NCBI GenBank assembly: GCA_964636505.1
Contig: CAZWRY010000001.1
Location: 31,712-95,711, forward strand
DNA from: CAZSCF01 sp964636505
GTDB lineage: Bacteria; Patescibacteriota; Minisyncoccia; Moranbacterales; UBA2206
Length of the DNA stretch: 64,000 nt
Direction of reading: 5' to 3'
The position numbers and the translations under genes were made by a program. A model generated the notes under the pieces. The model was not told where the DNA came from, did no database searches, and saw nothing but the letters and a program-made list of their open reading frames with translations. Of this stretch, positions 39,802-48,686 are shown one piece after another (the stretch's first letter is position 1; each line of letters opens with the position of its first letter).

Positions 39802-40998
39802 TTAAAACTTTATTTTTACAAATCCAAATTTTCCAACTTTTACAACATTCCCGTTTAAATCTTTTGCAATCATCATTTGCGGGTCGGTTATTTTTTCTTC
39901 TTTAATGGAAACTCCGCCTTGCTCAATTTTTCTTCTAGCATCACTGAGACTGGTTGCGTTTCCAGATTTAACCAAAAGTTCGGTTATTTTTATCGCCTCT
40001 CCTTCAACGGTGAATTCAGCCATTTCTTGTGGTGTTTCTTTTTTAGAAAAAGTATTTACAAAATATTCTTGCGCTGCTTTGGCTTTTTCTTCGCCATGAT
40101 TAATTTTCGTTATCTCATATGCCAATCGAAGCTTGGCATCTCGTGGATTATTTTTGTAATCAATTTCTTTTAACTCCTCTGCTGGTATATTAGTACAAAG
40201 CTCAAATCCAGGAGCAATAAGCCCGTCCGACCAGGCCATTACTTGTCCAAACATATTTTCTGGAGTTTCATCCAAGTTAACTACATTACCCTCCGTTTTT
40301 CCCATCTTCTTCCCACTTTCATCGGCTAAAAGTTTCATTGTCAAAACAAATTTTTCTTTATTTTTCACAGCTTTCATTAAATCCCTGCCGCACATCATAT
40401 TAAACATTTGATCATTGCCGCCGACTTCCAAATCCACATCCAAAACAACACTGTCATAGGCCTGCGCTAAAGGATACAAAAATTCATGAAGATAAATAGG
40501 TTTTTCATTTTTAATTCTTTCCTGAAACATATCTCTTTGAAACATTTGTTGAGCCGTAAAATTCGAGGATACTTCTATCAAATCTTTAAAAGAAAGTTTA
40601 TCGCTCCACTCGCTATTGCGCAGAACTTTAACTGGATTTTCTCCATCAAATTTCAAATATCCGGAAGCTTGCTTTTGATAATTTTTACTATTTTCCAAAG
40701 CTTCTTCTCTGGTCAATTTTTTTCGTGCCGCACTTTTGTCAGTTGGGTCGCCTATCATTCCAGTAAAATCTCCAATAAGAAAAATAACCTCATGTCCGAG
40801 TTTTTGAAATTGCCCAAGTTTATTCATGGAAATCGCATTTCCAATATGCAGAGATTTGGCCGTTGGGTCATATCCGCAGTAAAGTTTTATTTTTTTCCCA
40901 GACATTAGAACCTTTTTCAGTTCTTCCCTACTAGGATAAATATTTTCAACTCCCCTAGTCAAAATCTCATCAATTTCTTTTTCGATGTTTTTGTTCAT
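39802..40998 (-). CDS. tyrS: Tyrosyl-tRNA synthetase
   Basis: TyrRS charges tRNA-Tyr. The HIGH-type motif is SLHIGNA after YCGYDPTA, the KMSKS-type motif is KKMGKTEGN, and a C-terminal S4 domain (ELLVKSGNATSLSDARRKIE) binds tRNA. At 398 residues this is a full-length enzyme. It is first in a tyrS, tRNA-binding protein, pheS, valS operon of synthetases. Confidence 0.95.
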   Translation of the reverse strand: MNKNIEKEIDEILTRGVENIYPSREELKKVLMSGKKIKLYCGYDPTAKSLHIGNAISMNKLGQFQKLGHEVIFLIGDFTGMIGDPTDKSAARKKLTREEALENSKNYQKQASGYLKFDGENPVKVLRNSEWSDKLSFKDLIEVSSNFTAQQMFQRDMFQERIKNEKPIYLHEFLYPLAQAYDSVVLDVDLEVGGNDQMFNMMCGRDLMKAVKNKEKFVLTMKLLADESGKKMGKTEGNVVNLDETPENMFGQVMAWSDGLIAPGFELCTNIPAEELKEIDYKNNPRDAKLRLAYEITKINHGEEKAKAAQEYFVNTFSKKETPQEMAEFTVEGEAIKITELLVKSGNATSLSDARRKIEQGGVSIKEEKITDPQMMIAKDLNGNVVKVGKFGFVKIKF

Positions 40999-41121
40999 AT
41001 GGGTCTATAATACCAACTAAGTTGACATATGGCAACACCTTTATTACCTAAAAAATGTTATTTTTAAAAACTTGTTCTTGTGCCTATTTTTAGCCAAAAT
41101 ATAGGGTATATTCCTGGACCC

Positions 41122-41150
41122 TTGATTTTTCCATAAATTTAGAGTACAAT
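41122..41150 (+). promoter_or_regulatory. Sigma-70 type promoter of the orphan gene at 41339
   Basis: TTGATT (41122-41127), 17 bases, TACAAT (41145-41150). The start would be near 41157, leaving a leader of about 180 bases. Confidence 0.7.
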
Positions 41151-41216
41151 TGAAGATTGGGATCGCGCCTAAAAGGGCCACCAACAAAGTGTTTTTTGAA
41201 AATAAATGGCAGAAGT

Positions 41217-41269
41217 CCATTGTTTAGCTGGTTGATTTTACGCGAATCAATTGGTTTTTAAAACAATGG
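41217..41269 (+). promoter_or_regulatory. Hairpin in the leader of the 41339 gene
   Basis: CCATTGTTT pairs with AAACAATGG, and inside TTGATT pairs with AATCAA around a CGCG-containing tip. It is followed by GGCTGGCGGG and then GGAGGTG ahead of the ATG. The long structured leader resembles that of the DGR target gene in design. Confidence 0.5.
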
Positions 41270-41338
41270 GAATCATTAACCCTTTTTCCAGATGCCCAAT
41301 AGCTTGAAGGCTGGCGGGTCTACCAATGGAGGTGTTAA

Positions 41339-42223
41339 ATGAACAGAAAACAGTTTTTGTCAGAGAAAGTGGTTGGACTTATCCTTCGAGTATTCGCATC
41401 CAAAGAAGATGATATTTCCAATCGTATCAAAATGATTAAAGATGCGATTGCAGCAGCCCGTAAAATGGTCGTTGATGGCGTACAAGTTGTTCGTCGCATC
41501 GACGTCCTGGTTTGGGCCGACAAAAATTATAAAGACAGTGACTGCGGTAAAACTGTCGCGGCACTGCGCGAAACATTGAAAGAGGAAAAGGGCGTGTTTA
41601 TTTCTGAAGTTGAACATGCAGACATTTTCTGCGCAATCCTGAACTATGGCGTTGTGCATCAGCTTCGTAAGGGCGTTGATTACAACATCATTGCTTCCGC
41701 TGAAGCATTTAGCTACATGACGCCGGAAACAATTGCCGATATGATTGATGCAGCTTGTGCAGGAGCAAAGGCTATTCCTGTGGCCATTACAGAATTGACT
41801 CAGTCAATTTTGGAGGGCCGCGGCGCCAACACCTTTATGATGTGGCATGGCGAATCGTTAATGACCGTCGGCGGGTTTGATCTTCTGGCCGCTAAGCCCT
41901 TGGACGATCGCATGGCCCACTACATGAAGGGCTGGAACCAAGAAAAGGGCGATGTCTATTATCAGCTGGCTGGTGTGGAAGAAGTTATTCCTCTGTCCCG
42001 CATGATCCAGACGTTTGGGCCATGCATCGCTCCGATCATTCCAAGTGGCGAAGGCGTAAAACAATATGTTGTTCCCGACCCCACCACACAGCCGGAACTC
42101 TGGTTGCGGCACATTTCAAAGATGGGCACCAAGTTTGAGCGCCAGTCCGCCCATCTGGCCTCAATCGGTATCGATCCCTCCTATATCAAGGGAGGGGTGA
42201 TGCCTGAATACCGTCGGTTCTAG
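41339..42223 (+). CDS. Orphan protein, possibly a GT-A-type glycosyltransferase
   Basis: A 294-residue protein with a strong Shine-Dalgarno (GGAGGTG) and its own promoter and terminator, transcribed against its neighbours. Features suggest a GT-A nucleotide-sugar transferase: VVRRIDVLVWADKNY, a middle strand DYNIIASAEAFSYM, and the acceptor-side block WHGESLMTVGGFDLLAAKP, which resembles the VGGFD segment of family 2 enzymes. A clear DxD motif is not evident, so the assignment is tentative. It is GC-richer than the flanking synthetase and sec operons, so it may be a recent arrival. Confidence 0.75.
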   Translation: MNRKQFLSEKVVGLILRVFASKEDDISNRIKMIKDAIAAARKMVVDGVQVVRRIDVLVWADKNYKDSDCGKTVAALRETLKEEKGVFISEVEHADIFCAILNYGVVHQLRKGVDYNIIASAEAFSYMTPETIADMIDAACAGAKAIPVAITELTQSILEGRGANTFMMWHGESLMTVGGFDLLAAKPLDDRMAHYMKGWNQEKGDVYYQLAGVEEVIPLSRMIQTFGPCIAPIIPSGEGVKQYVVPDPTTQPELWLRHISKMGTKFERQSAHLASIGIDPSYIKGGVMPEYRRF

Positions 42224-42240
42224 TTTCGAAGAAAGTTAAC

Positions 42241-42290
42241 AAAAAACCGGGAGTTGCATATCATTTGCAATTACCCGGTTTTTTATTTTG
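42241..42290. terminator. Strong bidirectional terminator
   Basis: AAAAAACCGGG (42241-42251) and CCCGGTTTTTT (42274-42284) form an 11-bp stem with T-runs on both sides. It serves the plus-strand orphan gene and probably also the convergent small gene at 42302. Confidence 0.9.
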
Positions 42291-42301
42291 TCTAGAAAGT
42301 T

Positions 42302-42544
42302 TTATAGTCCCAGTTTTTCTTTGGCTTTTTGAATTTGACTTTCAGAAATCATGCCTGATTTTTTCATTTGCTCCATAGCTTTCAATAATTTATCTCTATT
42401 CCCCGGCTTCAAAGCATCTTGCATCATTTTTTCTCTTTCTTCCTGGCTCATTCTTTCAACTTTTTTCATGGCTAATCTCTGTAGCATTCCAAGCTTTTGA
42501 GTGTCATTTGAATTAGCAGTTTTCTTTTTAAACGGATTCCACAT
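42302..42544 (-). CDS. Small basic helical protein, unknown
   Basis: 80 residues, MWNPFKKKTANSND at the start, then two helical, methionine- and lysine-rich stretches (RLAMKKVERMSQEEREKMMQ, KAMEQMKKSGMISESQIQKA). It has no membrane span and no known motif. It stands alone next to a terminator; codon use fits a real gene. Confidence 0.6.
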   Translation of the reverse strand: MWNPFKKKTANSNDTQKLGMLQRLAMKKVERMSQEEREKMMQDALKPGNRDKLLKAMEQMKKSGMISESQIQKAKEKLGL

Positions 42545-42623
42545 AATATTTTGAAAATAAATTGATTATTAAAATAAGGGCTTCGCTATAATTAGCAGGG
42601 CGCCCCATTGCCCGCTTGTGATT

Positions 42624-42767
42624 TTATATCACTTCTCTTTCCCGCATGAATGTTTCCTGAAAAGGAGTCAGGCCAGTTTCAGGATTCTTGAAACGTCTGT
42701 CAGCCCTGAACATCAAATTGAAAATCAGATTCAGGCTTCTCCAAAAACCTCTCTTCTTTTTCCGCAT
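42624..42767 (-). CDS. Small basic protein with strong Shine-Dalgarno
   Basis: An ATG at 42767 lies 7 bases after AAAGGAGGG and opens 47 codons: MRKKKRGFWRSLNLIFNLMF, then RADRRFKNPETGLTPFQETF and MREREVI. The strong ribosome site, rare in this window, argues that it is real. The leader also has a second GGAGGAGG upstream (42825 region). The rest of 42545-42896 has no other recognisable feature. Function unknown; the basic, arginine-rich start could bind nucleic acid or membrane. Confidence 0.5.
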   Translation of the reverse strand: MRKKKRGFWRSLNLIFNLMFRADRRFKNPETGLTPFQETFMREREVI

Positions 42768-42896
42768 TGATTTTCCCTCCTTTCAAAAAATCTACCTTCA
42801 AGCAGCAAGATAAGCCTTGCACCTCCTCCTTATATTTTATCTCAAAACTTGAGTTTTTTTCTTTTTTTATATATTATAAATTACAGACTTGCCTGT

Positions 42897-42980
42897 GCCT
42901 TGGTGGCGGAATTGGTATACGCGCATGCTTCAGGTGCATGTTCCCGCAAGGGATTGGGAGTTCAAGTCTCCCCCAAGGCA
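42897..42980 (+). tRNA. tRNA-Leu (anticodon CAG)
   Basis: The acceptor GCCTTGG pairs with CCAAGGC. The anticodon stem CATGC/GCATG encloses TTCAGGT, so the anticodon is CAG. A long variable arm (TTCCCGCAAGGGA) marks a class II tRNA, and GTTCAAGTC is the T-loop. The 3' CCA is not encoded (CAT follows the discriminator A), so a CCA-adding enzyme is needed. Confidence 0.95.
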
Positions 42981-42992
42981 CATAAGAATAAC

Positions 42993-43020
42993 AAAAAACC
43001 TAATAAAAGGTTTTTTATTT
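42993..43020 (+). terminator. Terminator after tRNA-Leu
   Basis: AAAAAACC (42993-43000) and GGTTTTTT (43009-43016) with a continuing T-run. It overlaps the end of the convergent secF gene and may serve both directions. Confidence 0.8.
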
Positions 43021-43914
43021 TTTTCTGATTTGCCAGTTGTAGCTTGTTACTAAAAGACCCGAAGCGATAAAAATAGAGGAATAGGTTCCGAAAGAAATTC
43101 CTATAATCAGGGCCAAAGAAAAATCCTTAATAGAATCTCCGCCAAAAATATAAATTGACAACAATGTAATTAAAACTGTCAGTGAAGTATTAATTGAACG
43201 TACCAATGTTTCATTTAAACTTCTATTAACAATTTCTGGGAACAATTCCTTGCTGGAACTTCTGAGTAAATTTTCCCTAGTCCTGTCATAAACCACAATC
43301 GTATCGTGCACGGAAAATCCTAAAATAGTGAGGAGTGCCGCAACAAAAGGTATTCCAACTTCAATTCCGGCAAAATGACCTAGAATTGAAAATGCTCCAA
43401 CCGTGATTAAAATATCGTGAACTAAAGCTACTACAGCTCCAAGGCCATACTTCCAGGAGGCAACCGGCCGAGAAACTTTGCGAAAAGCCCAAGCGATATA
43501 AGCCATGATTCCAATAATAGCCAGAAAAATCGCCCACAAAGAACTTCTTTTAAGCTCACTGGAAACAGATGAGTTAATGAAATCAACCTTCATTTCTCTG
43601 GCGTCAGAGTATTTTTCATAAATTTTATTAAAGACAGCCTGGTTGATTTCGTCGCTTTCAGAGGCATAACGAATTAAGGCCGATCTGTTTCCTGCCGTTT
43701 GGATGGTCAGACTTTTTAAATCCAGATCTTTTAAAACATCGCCCAGATCTTGATTACTCGGAACATTTTGAGAAAATTGAATTTCCATCAGTGTCCCTCC
43801 GGTAAAATCAATCCCAAGCTTGAGTCCCCAAATACTGATGCTGATGATACTGGCAGCAGTAAAGATTATTGAAAAAATATAGGCGTATTTTGTTTTTCCA
43901 ATTATGTTATACAT
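43015..43914 (-). CDS. secF: Protein translocase subunit SecF
   Basis: SecF works with SecD to drive late stages of Sec export using the proton gradient. The 299-residue protein has six spans, with GIDFTGGTLMEIQF after the first and the conserved FSVHDTIVVYDRTREN. Its start overlaps the end of secD by 8 bases. Confidence 0.95.
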   Translation of the reverse strand: MYNIIGKTKYAYIFSIIFTAASIISISIWGLKLGIDFTGGTLMEIQFSQNVPSNQDLGDVLKDLDLKSLTIQTAGNRSALIRYASESDEINQAVFNKIYEKYSDAREMKVDFINSSVSSELKRSSLWAIFLAIIGIMAYIAWAFRKVSRPVASWKYGLGAVVALVHDILITVGAFSILGHFAGIEVGIPFVAALLTILGFSVHDTIVVYDRTRENLLRSSSKELFPEIVNRSLNETLVRSINTSLTVLITLLSIYIFGGDSIKDFSLALIIGISFGTYSSIFIASGLLVTSYNWQIRKK

Positions 43915-45595
43915 CTTTTTTCTTTACTCCGATTAAATATAATTTTTCTTCCAGCCACTCGCCCACAAAAAACTTTAGTAATGTTCGGGTAATCACCACA
44001 GCTGTGAACATAGAAACCAAAACTCCAATAATCAGTGTTACCGCAAAGCCTTTCACAAAACCGGTTCCCATTTCAATTAAAATAAGTGAAGTAATGATAG
44101 ATGAAACATTTCCATCACGTATAGATGTCCAGGCCCTCTTGAATCCCTCTTCAATCGCACCCAAAACATTTCTTCCTCTCCTTATCTCTTCTTTGGTTCT
44201 TTCAAAAATCAAAATATTAGCATCAACCGCCATTCCAATAGAAAGAACAAAGCCGGCAATTCCAGGTAAAGTCAAGGTTATCTGCCAAGGCGAAAAAGCT
44301 GAAAGCTTGAAAATGGAAATCATCAGTACGGTGTAAATAATCAACGCCAGGGACGCAATTAAGCCTAAAAATCTGTAATAAATTAGCATGAAAATAATTA
44401 CTAAAATAAGACCGATAATCCCGGCTTTCAAAGATTTTTGTAAAGATATTTGTCCCAGAGACGCTTCCACACTTTGTTGCGAAATCAAAGTAATCGGGAC
44501 CGGTAAGGCACCCTCATTTAATCTTTTAACCAAACTTTTGACTTCTTCCAAAGAAAAATCTCCAGTGATTTGCGCTTTGCCTCCAGTTATTTCTTCGTCT
44601 ACCCGGGGCGTGCTAATAGGTTGTCCATCCAAATAAATGGCTACGGTTTTATCCACATTTCTTTTGGTAATTTCAGCAAATAAAGCTGCGCCTTCGCCAT
44701 CAAATTCCAAAGAAACAAAAGGATTGCCCAATCCCTGAGAATTATAGTCTATGGAAGCATTTTTCAAATTTTTTCCCGTAAGTCCAGTGGAAACATAGTT
44801 TATCTTTTGAGACATCTGATTGGCTTTTTTGGCGATCAAAATATGCATCGCATGAACTTCCAAATCATCGCCAGATCCTTTTTGCTCAATTTTTTTAATG
44901 ATATGCCAACCAAACTGAGTTTCAATTAAACTTGGATAAACCTCTCCATCTTTTAATTTGCTATTAAAAATTACTTTGTCAAATTCCGGAACAAAAGTGC
45001 CTTTTTTAGCAAAATCTAAATCACCGCCGACATCCTTAGTGCCCAGATCTTCGCTATTGTCTTTGGCTAACTGCGCAAAGTCTTCTCCAGCCAAAGCTCT
45101 TTTCAAAATATCCTCCGCCTTTTGTTTGGCCTCAGCATTTATTTTGGCCAGAACATCGTCCGGAATTTTTTGCGATTCATCAATTGGACCTTCTTCCTTA
45201 AATTCCAAAATTGGGGTTCCTTTGATTAACTCCTTGGCTTGATTAATATCTTTAACTCCGGCTAATTCCACAATTAACCTGCTATCCGAGCCAGATTTAG
45301 TAGTATATATTAAAGGTTCTGCCACACCAAAGGCATTTACGCGCCTTTCAATCACATCTTGAATTGCTTGCATCGCCTCATCAGTCTTCCCGGCCTCAAT
45401 GTGGCTCAAATCGGCCTGATATTCCAAATGAATGCCTCCTTGCAAGTCAAGACCCAGGTTTATTTTCATTTGATTAAAGAAATTATAAACCGGCGGCACT
45501 TTGGAAACCACTTGAGGACAAGCAACAAGTCCGGCTATAACTGCCAGGACAATTACCGCTGAAAATTTTAATTGAAGTTTTTGCTTTAAATTCAT
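43907..45595 (-). CDS. secD: SecD with a parvulin-like domain inserted in its exported region
   Basis: The SecD parts are clear: LGLDLQGGIHLEYQ (47-60), IERRVNAFGVAEP (82-94), ISTPRVDEEITGGKAQI and the six-span region with GMAVDANILIFERTKEE. Between residues 135 and 260 there is an extra domain resembling PpiC/parvulin: AGEDFAQLAKDNSED, GGDLDFAKKGTFVPEF, TQFGWHIIKKIE. The HILI strand that normally begins a parvulin comes after it (251-254), so the domain looks circularly permuted. At 562 residues it is longer than a minimal SecD. The fusion would put a prolyl isomerase or peptide-binding module at the translocon exit. Confidence 0.92.
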   Translation of the reverse strand: MNLKQKLQLKFSAVIVLAVIAGLVACPQVVSKVPPVYNFFNQMKINLGLDLQGGIHLEYQADLSHIEAGKTDEAMQAIQDVIERRVNAFGVAEPLIYTTKSGSDSRLIVELAGVKDINQAKELIKGTPILEFKEEGPIDESQKIPDDVLAKINAEAKQKAEDILKRALAGEDFAQLAKDNSEDLGTKDVGGDLDFAKKGTFVPEFDKVIFNSKLKDGEVYPSLIETQFGWHIIKKIEQKGSGDDLEVHAMHILIAKKANQMSQKINYVSTGLTGKNLKNASIDYNSQGLGNPFVSLEFDGEGAALFAEITKRNVDKTVAIYLDGQPISTPRVDEEITGGKAQITGDFSLEEVKSLVKRLNEGALPVPITLISQQSVEASLGQISLQKSLKAGIIGLILVIIFMLIYYRFLGLIASLALIIYTVLMISIFKLSAFSPWQITLTLPGIAGFVLSIGMAVDANILIFERTKEEIRRGRNVLGAIEEGFKRAWTSIRDGNVSSIITSLILIEMGTGFVKGFAVTLIIGVLVSMFTAVVITRTLLKFFVGEWLEEKLYLIGVKKKDV

Positions 45596-45677
45596 GGTCT
45601 TTTTATTCTATATTGAGGTATACTTTTTGGCAAAAATTATCTCCCGCAGCACTTCTTGTAATTCCTAGTGAGCCTGC

Positions 45678-45699
45678 AAAAGAAAGCTTGCTTTCTTTT
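45678..45699 (-). terminator. Terminator-like palindrome after secA
   Basis: AAAAGAAAGC, two bases, GCTTTCTTTT: two perfect 10-base arms 18 bases past the secA stop. It may reduce read-through into secD. Confidence 0.55.
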
Positions 45700-45717
45700 A
45701 GGACGAGCGACGGAATT

Positions 45718-48360
45718 TCAAGCGCCACAGCAGCGCTTATATTTTTTCCCGCTGCCGCAGGGGCAGGGATCATTTCTGCCAACTTTATCTTTGTTAATAA
45801 TTGGCTTCTGTGGAGCTGCTTCGGTTTCACCATCCCGTACTTTCTTGGCCGCGCCAAATTGTTCCACTTCTTCAGAAGCCCCACTATATTTGAGATTTTG
45901 ACCTTGATTGTTTTTTTCAACTTGAGCTCCCCCTGAAACCAAATTTATTCTAAAAATCATACTCACAATAGAACCACGAATGTTATCCATCATTTCCGTG
46001 AACATATGAAAAGCTTCTCTTTTATACTCAATCAAAGGATCTCTTTGTCCATAACCGCGGAGACCTATTCCTTCACGCAAATAATCAATTTCATCTAAAT
46101 GATTCATCCAGGTCAAATCAATCGTTTGCAGCATCAGAGCTTTTTCAATACGTCGCATTTGCTCGCTGCCTACTTCTATTTCTTTTTTACCATAAACCTC
46201 CTTGGCCAGGCCGAAAATATATTCAGAAAGTTCCGTTATTTTCTCTACTGAATTTTTTTGCTTTCCGTTTCTGATTTCTTCAATTTTATTCAAAACATCG
46301 CCTCCGACTCCCAATAGATTTTTAATGCCTTCAAAAATTTCTCTGATATTCCATTCCCCCTCTTCGCCCACAGCATGGAAAGAAATTAATTTATCAATTT
46401 CTTCTTTGATGTATTCAAGCATTTCTGTTTTTAAATCACTTTTTTCTAGAATTTCTTTTCTTTTTTTATAAATCACTTCTCTTTGCTTGTTCATCACATC
46501 ATCATAATCTAAAATGTGTTTTCTGATATCAAAATTAAATCCTTCTATCTTTGACTGAGCATTTTCAATGGTCTTGGAAATAATTCCATTTTGAATTGGC
46601 TGATCTTCGGGCAGACCAAGAGTATTCATCATATTTTTCAATTTATCGCCTCCAAATCGCCTCATGAGTTCATCTTCCAAGGAAACATAGAATTGTGAAG
46701 CCCCAGGATCGCCCTGGCGTCCGGCGCGGCCTCGTAGCTGATTATCGATACGTCTGGCCTCATGTCTTTCTGTTCCGATAATAAGTAGGCCACCCAACTC
46801 TTTAACGCCCTCTCCAAGTTTAATATCCGTTCCACGGCCAGCCATATTGGTCGCAATAGTCACAGATCCCTTTTGGCCCGCCTTAGCAATAATTTGAGCC
46901 TCTCTTTCATGGTTTTTGGCATTCAAAACTTCGTGCTTGATGCCATTTCTTTCAAGAAGAGCGCTCAGATATTCTGATTTTTCAATGGCAATTGTACCCA
47001 CCAAAACTGGCTGACCAAGCTTGCTTACTTCTCTGATTTTTTCTGCAATAGCATCAAATTTGCCTTTTTCACTTTTATAAATAACGTCCGGCATATCTTT
47101 TCGGATGAGCGGTTTGTTGGTCGGAATTTCCATTACATCAATATTATAAACTTTGAAAAATTCTTCTGCCGAAGTCAAAGCTGTACCGGTCATACCGGAA
47201 AGTTTCTTGTAAATTCTAAAATAATTCTGGAAAGTAATTGTGGCTAAGGTTCTGGATTCTTTTTGTACCTGCACATGTTCTTTAGCTTCAATAGCTTGAT
47301 GTAACCCTTCGCTATATCTTCTGCCTGGCATGAGTCGTCCAGTGAAGTCGTCAACAATAATTACCTCACCTTCTTTGACGACATAATCCCTGTCTAGTTT
47401 AAAAATATACTGAGCTTTTAGAGCTTGTTCCAAGTGATGAACATAATTTACTTTTCCATATTCGTATATATTTCCCACCCCTAGCCATTTTTCCACTTTG
47501 GAAATTCCTTCATCAGTTATCGTAATGGCTTTCATTTTTTCATCTATTTCAAAATCCTCCTTTTCTTTGAGTCTAGGAACTAATCCGGCAAACTGTTGAT
47601 AAAGTTTGGTTGACTCACTATCCGGTGCAGAAATAATCAGTGGCGTCCTGGCTTCATCAATCAAAATTGAATCAACTTCATCAACAATGGCAAAATTCAA
47701 AGGTCTTTGGACCATTTGCGAAATATCCTGAACCATATTGTCTCGCAAATAATCAAATCCGAATTCGTTATTAGTTCCATAAGTGATGTCAGCTGCATAG
47801 GCTTCACGTCTGGAGACTAAATGCAAATTCTCCATCTCCACGCTTACTTCGTCTGCATCTATTTTTTTTGGTTCGTAAATATATGAAGCATCATGAATAA
47901 TACAAGCTGTGGAAATTCCTAGAAAATTGAAAATTGATCCCATCCAATTACAATCTCTCTTGGCCAGATAGTCATTAACAGTAACAACATGCACTCCTTG
48001 GCCAGAAAGAGCATTAAGATAGATTGGCAAAGTTGAAGTCAAAGTTTTTCCTTCTCCAGTTTTCATTTCAGCGATTTTTCCTTGATGCAAGACAATGCCT
48101 CCCAACAACTGAACATCGTAGTGTTTTTCGTGAATTACACGACTAGCGGCTTCACGCACAACAGCAAAAGCCTCTGGCATTATTTCATCCAGAGTTTCAC
48201 CTTCTTTGATTCTTTTCTTGAATTCTTGTGTCTTGGCTTTCAACTCTTCGTCACTGAGTCGTCCAATTGTACCCTCAAAAGAATTTATTTTTTCGACAAT
48301 CGGCTGCAACTTTCTTATTTCCCTTTCATTTGAGCCAAAAAGTTTATTTAAAAATCCCAT
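45718..48360 (-). CDS. secA: Preprotein translocase ATPase SecA
   Basis: SecA is the motor of Sec export. I chose the ATG at 48360 (MGFLNKLFGSNER; 880 residues). Walker A is MKTGEGKT, the DEAD-type box is VDEVDSILIDEARTPL, and TNMAGRGTDIKLG and the RQGDPG motif are present. The C-terminus has the zinc-binding CPCGSGKKYKRCC after a charged linker. It is upstream of secD and secF in one operon, so the export machinery is grouped. Confidence 0.97.
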   Translation of the reverse strand: MGFLNKLFGSNEREIRKLQPIVEKINSFEGTIGRLSDEELKAKTQEFKKRIKEGETLDEIMPEAFAVVREAASRVIHEKHYDVQLLGGIVLHQGKIAEMKTGEGKTLTSTLPIYLNALSGQGVHVVTVNDYLAKRDCNWMGSIFNFLGISTACIIHDASYIYEPKKIDADEVSVEMENLHLVSRREAYAADITYGTNNEFGFDYLRDNMVQDISQMVQRPLNFAIVDEVDSILIDEARTPLIISAPDSESTKLYQQFAGLVPRLKEKEDFEIDEKMKAITITDEGISKVEKWLGVGNIYEYGKVNYVHHLEQALKAQYIFKLDRDYVVKEGEVIIVDDFTGRLMPGRRYSEGLHQAIEAKEHVQVQKESRTLATITFQNYFRIYKKLSGMTGTALTSAEEFFKVYNIDVMEIPTNKPLIRKDMPDVIYKSEKGKFDAIAEKIREVSKLGQPVLVGTIAIEKSEYLSALLERNGIKHEVLNAKNHEREAQIIAKAGQKGSVTIATNMAGRGTDIKLGEGVKELGGLLIIGTERHEARRIDNQLRGRAGRQGDPGASQFYVSLEDELMRRFGGDKLKNMMNTLGLPEDQPIQNGIISKTIENAQSKIEGFNFDIRKHILDYDDVMNKQREVIYKKRKEILEKSDLKTEMLEYIKEEIDKLISFHAVGEEGEWNIREIFEGIKNLLGVGGDVLNKIEEIRNGKQKNSVEKITELSEYIFGLAKEVYGKKEIEVGSEQMRRIEKALMLQTIDLTWMNHLDEIDYLREGIGLRGYGQRDPLIEYKREAFHMFTEMMDNIRGSIVSMIFRINLVSGGAQVEKNNQGQNLKYSGASEEVEQFGAAKKVRDGETEAAPQKPIINKDKVGRNDPCPCGSGKKYKRCCGA

Positions 48361-48437
48361 ATATAATTGCAAATAATAAAGAGAGTAAATAACTCTACTC
48401 TCCCTATTTTAGGCCATTTTTTTGGTTAAGTCAAAGC

Positions 48438-48674
48438 CTATTCTCCCGGACATTTCGCAAATTCACAGTTGGGTCCGGTTCGGCCAACATAAGACCCATC
48501 TTCACACAACTTGGCTTCTTGCGTACACATTTCCTGTTTAGGCAATTCGTTTGTAAGTCGGCTATCTTTTGGCGATTCCTTTTTGTCTTGCCAAGAGAAA
48601 ACAATTCCAACTGCAATAGTAAAAACAACAAGTGCCCCGATTGCCAATTCGCTGGATATTTTTTTATTAAACAT
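48438..48674 (-). CDS. Small single-span Cys-rich exported protein
   Basis: 78 residues: a membrane span at about 10-26 and a short outer part with four cysteines in the pattern C-x6-LCxDGSYVGRTGPNCEFAxCP. I recall this cysteine pattern from small Patescibacteria proteins, but its function is unknown. The tail probably folds around two disulfides. It is 12 bases after the gene at 48687. Confidence 0.65.
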   Translation of the reverse strand: MFNKKISSELAIGALVVFTIAVGIVFSWQDKKESPKDSRLTNELPKQEMCTQEAKLCEDGSYVGRTGPNCEFAKCPGE

Positions 48675-48686
48675 AGTTATTTAAAA

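Noticed and set aside
45603..45936. Open frames on both strands at the secA 3' end
   Set aside because: They overlap the SecA zinc motif region or the terminator palindrome and have no ribosome site or family resemblance.
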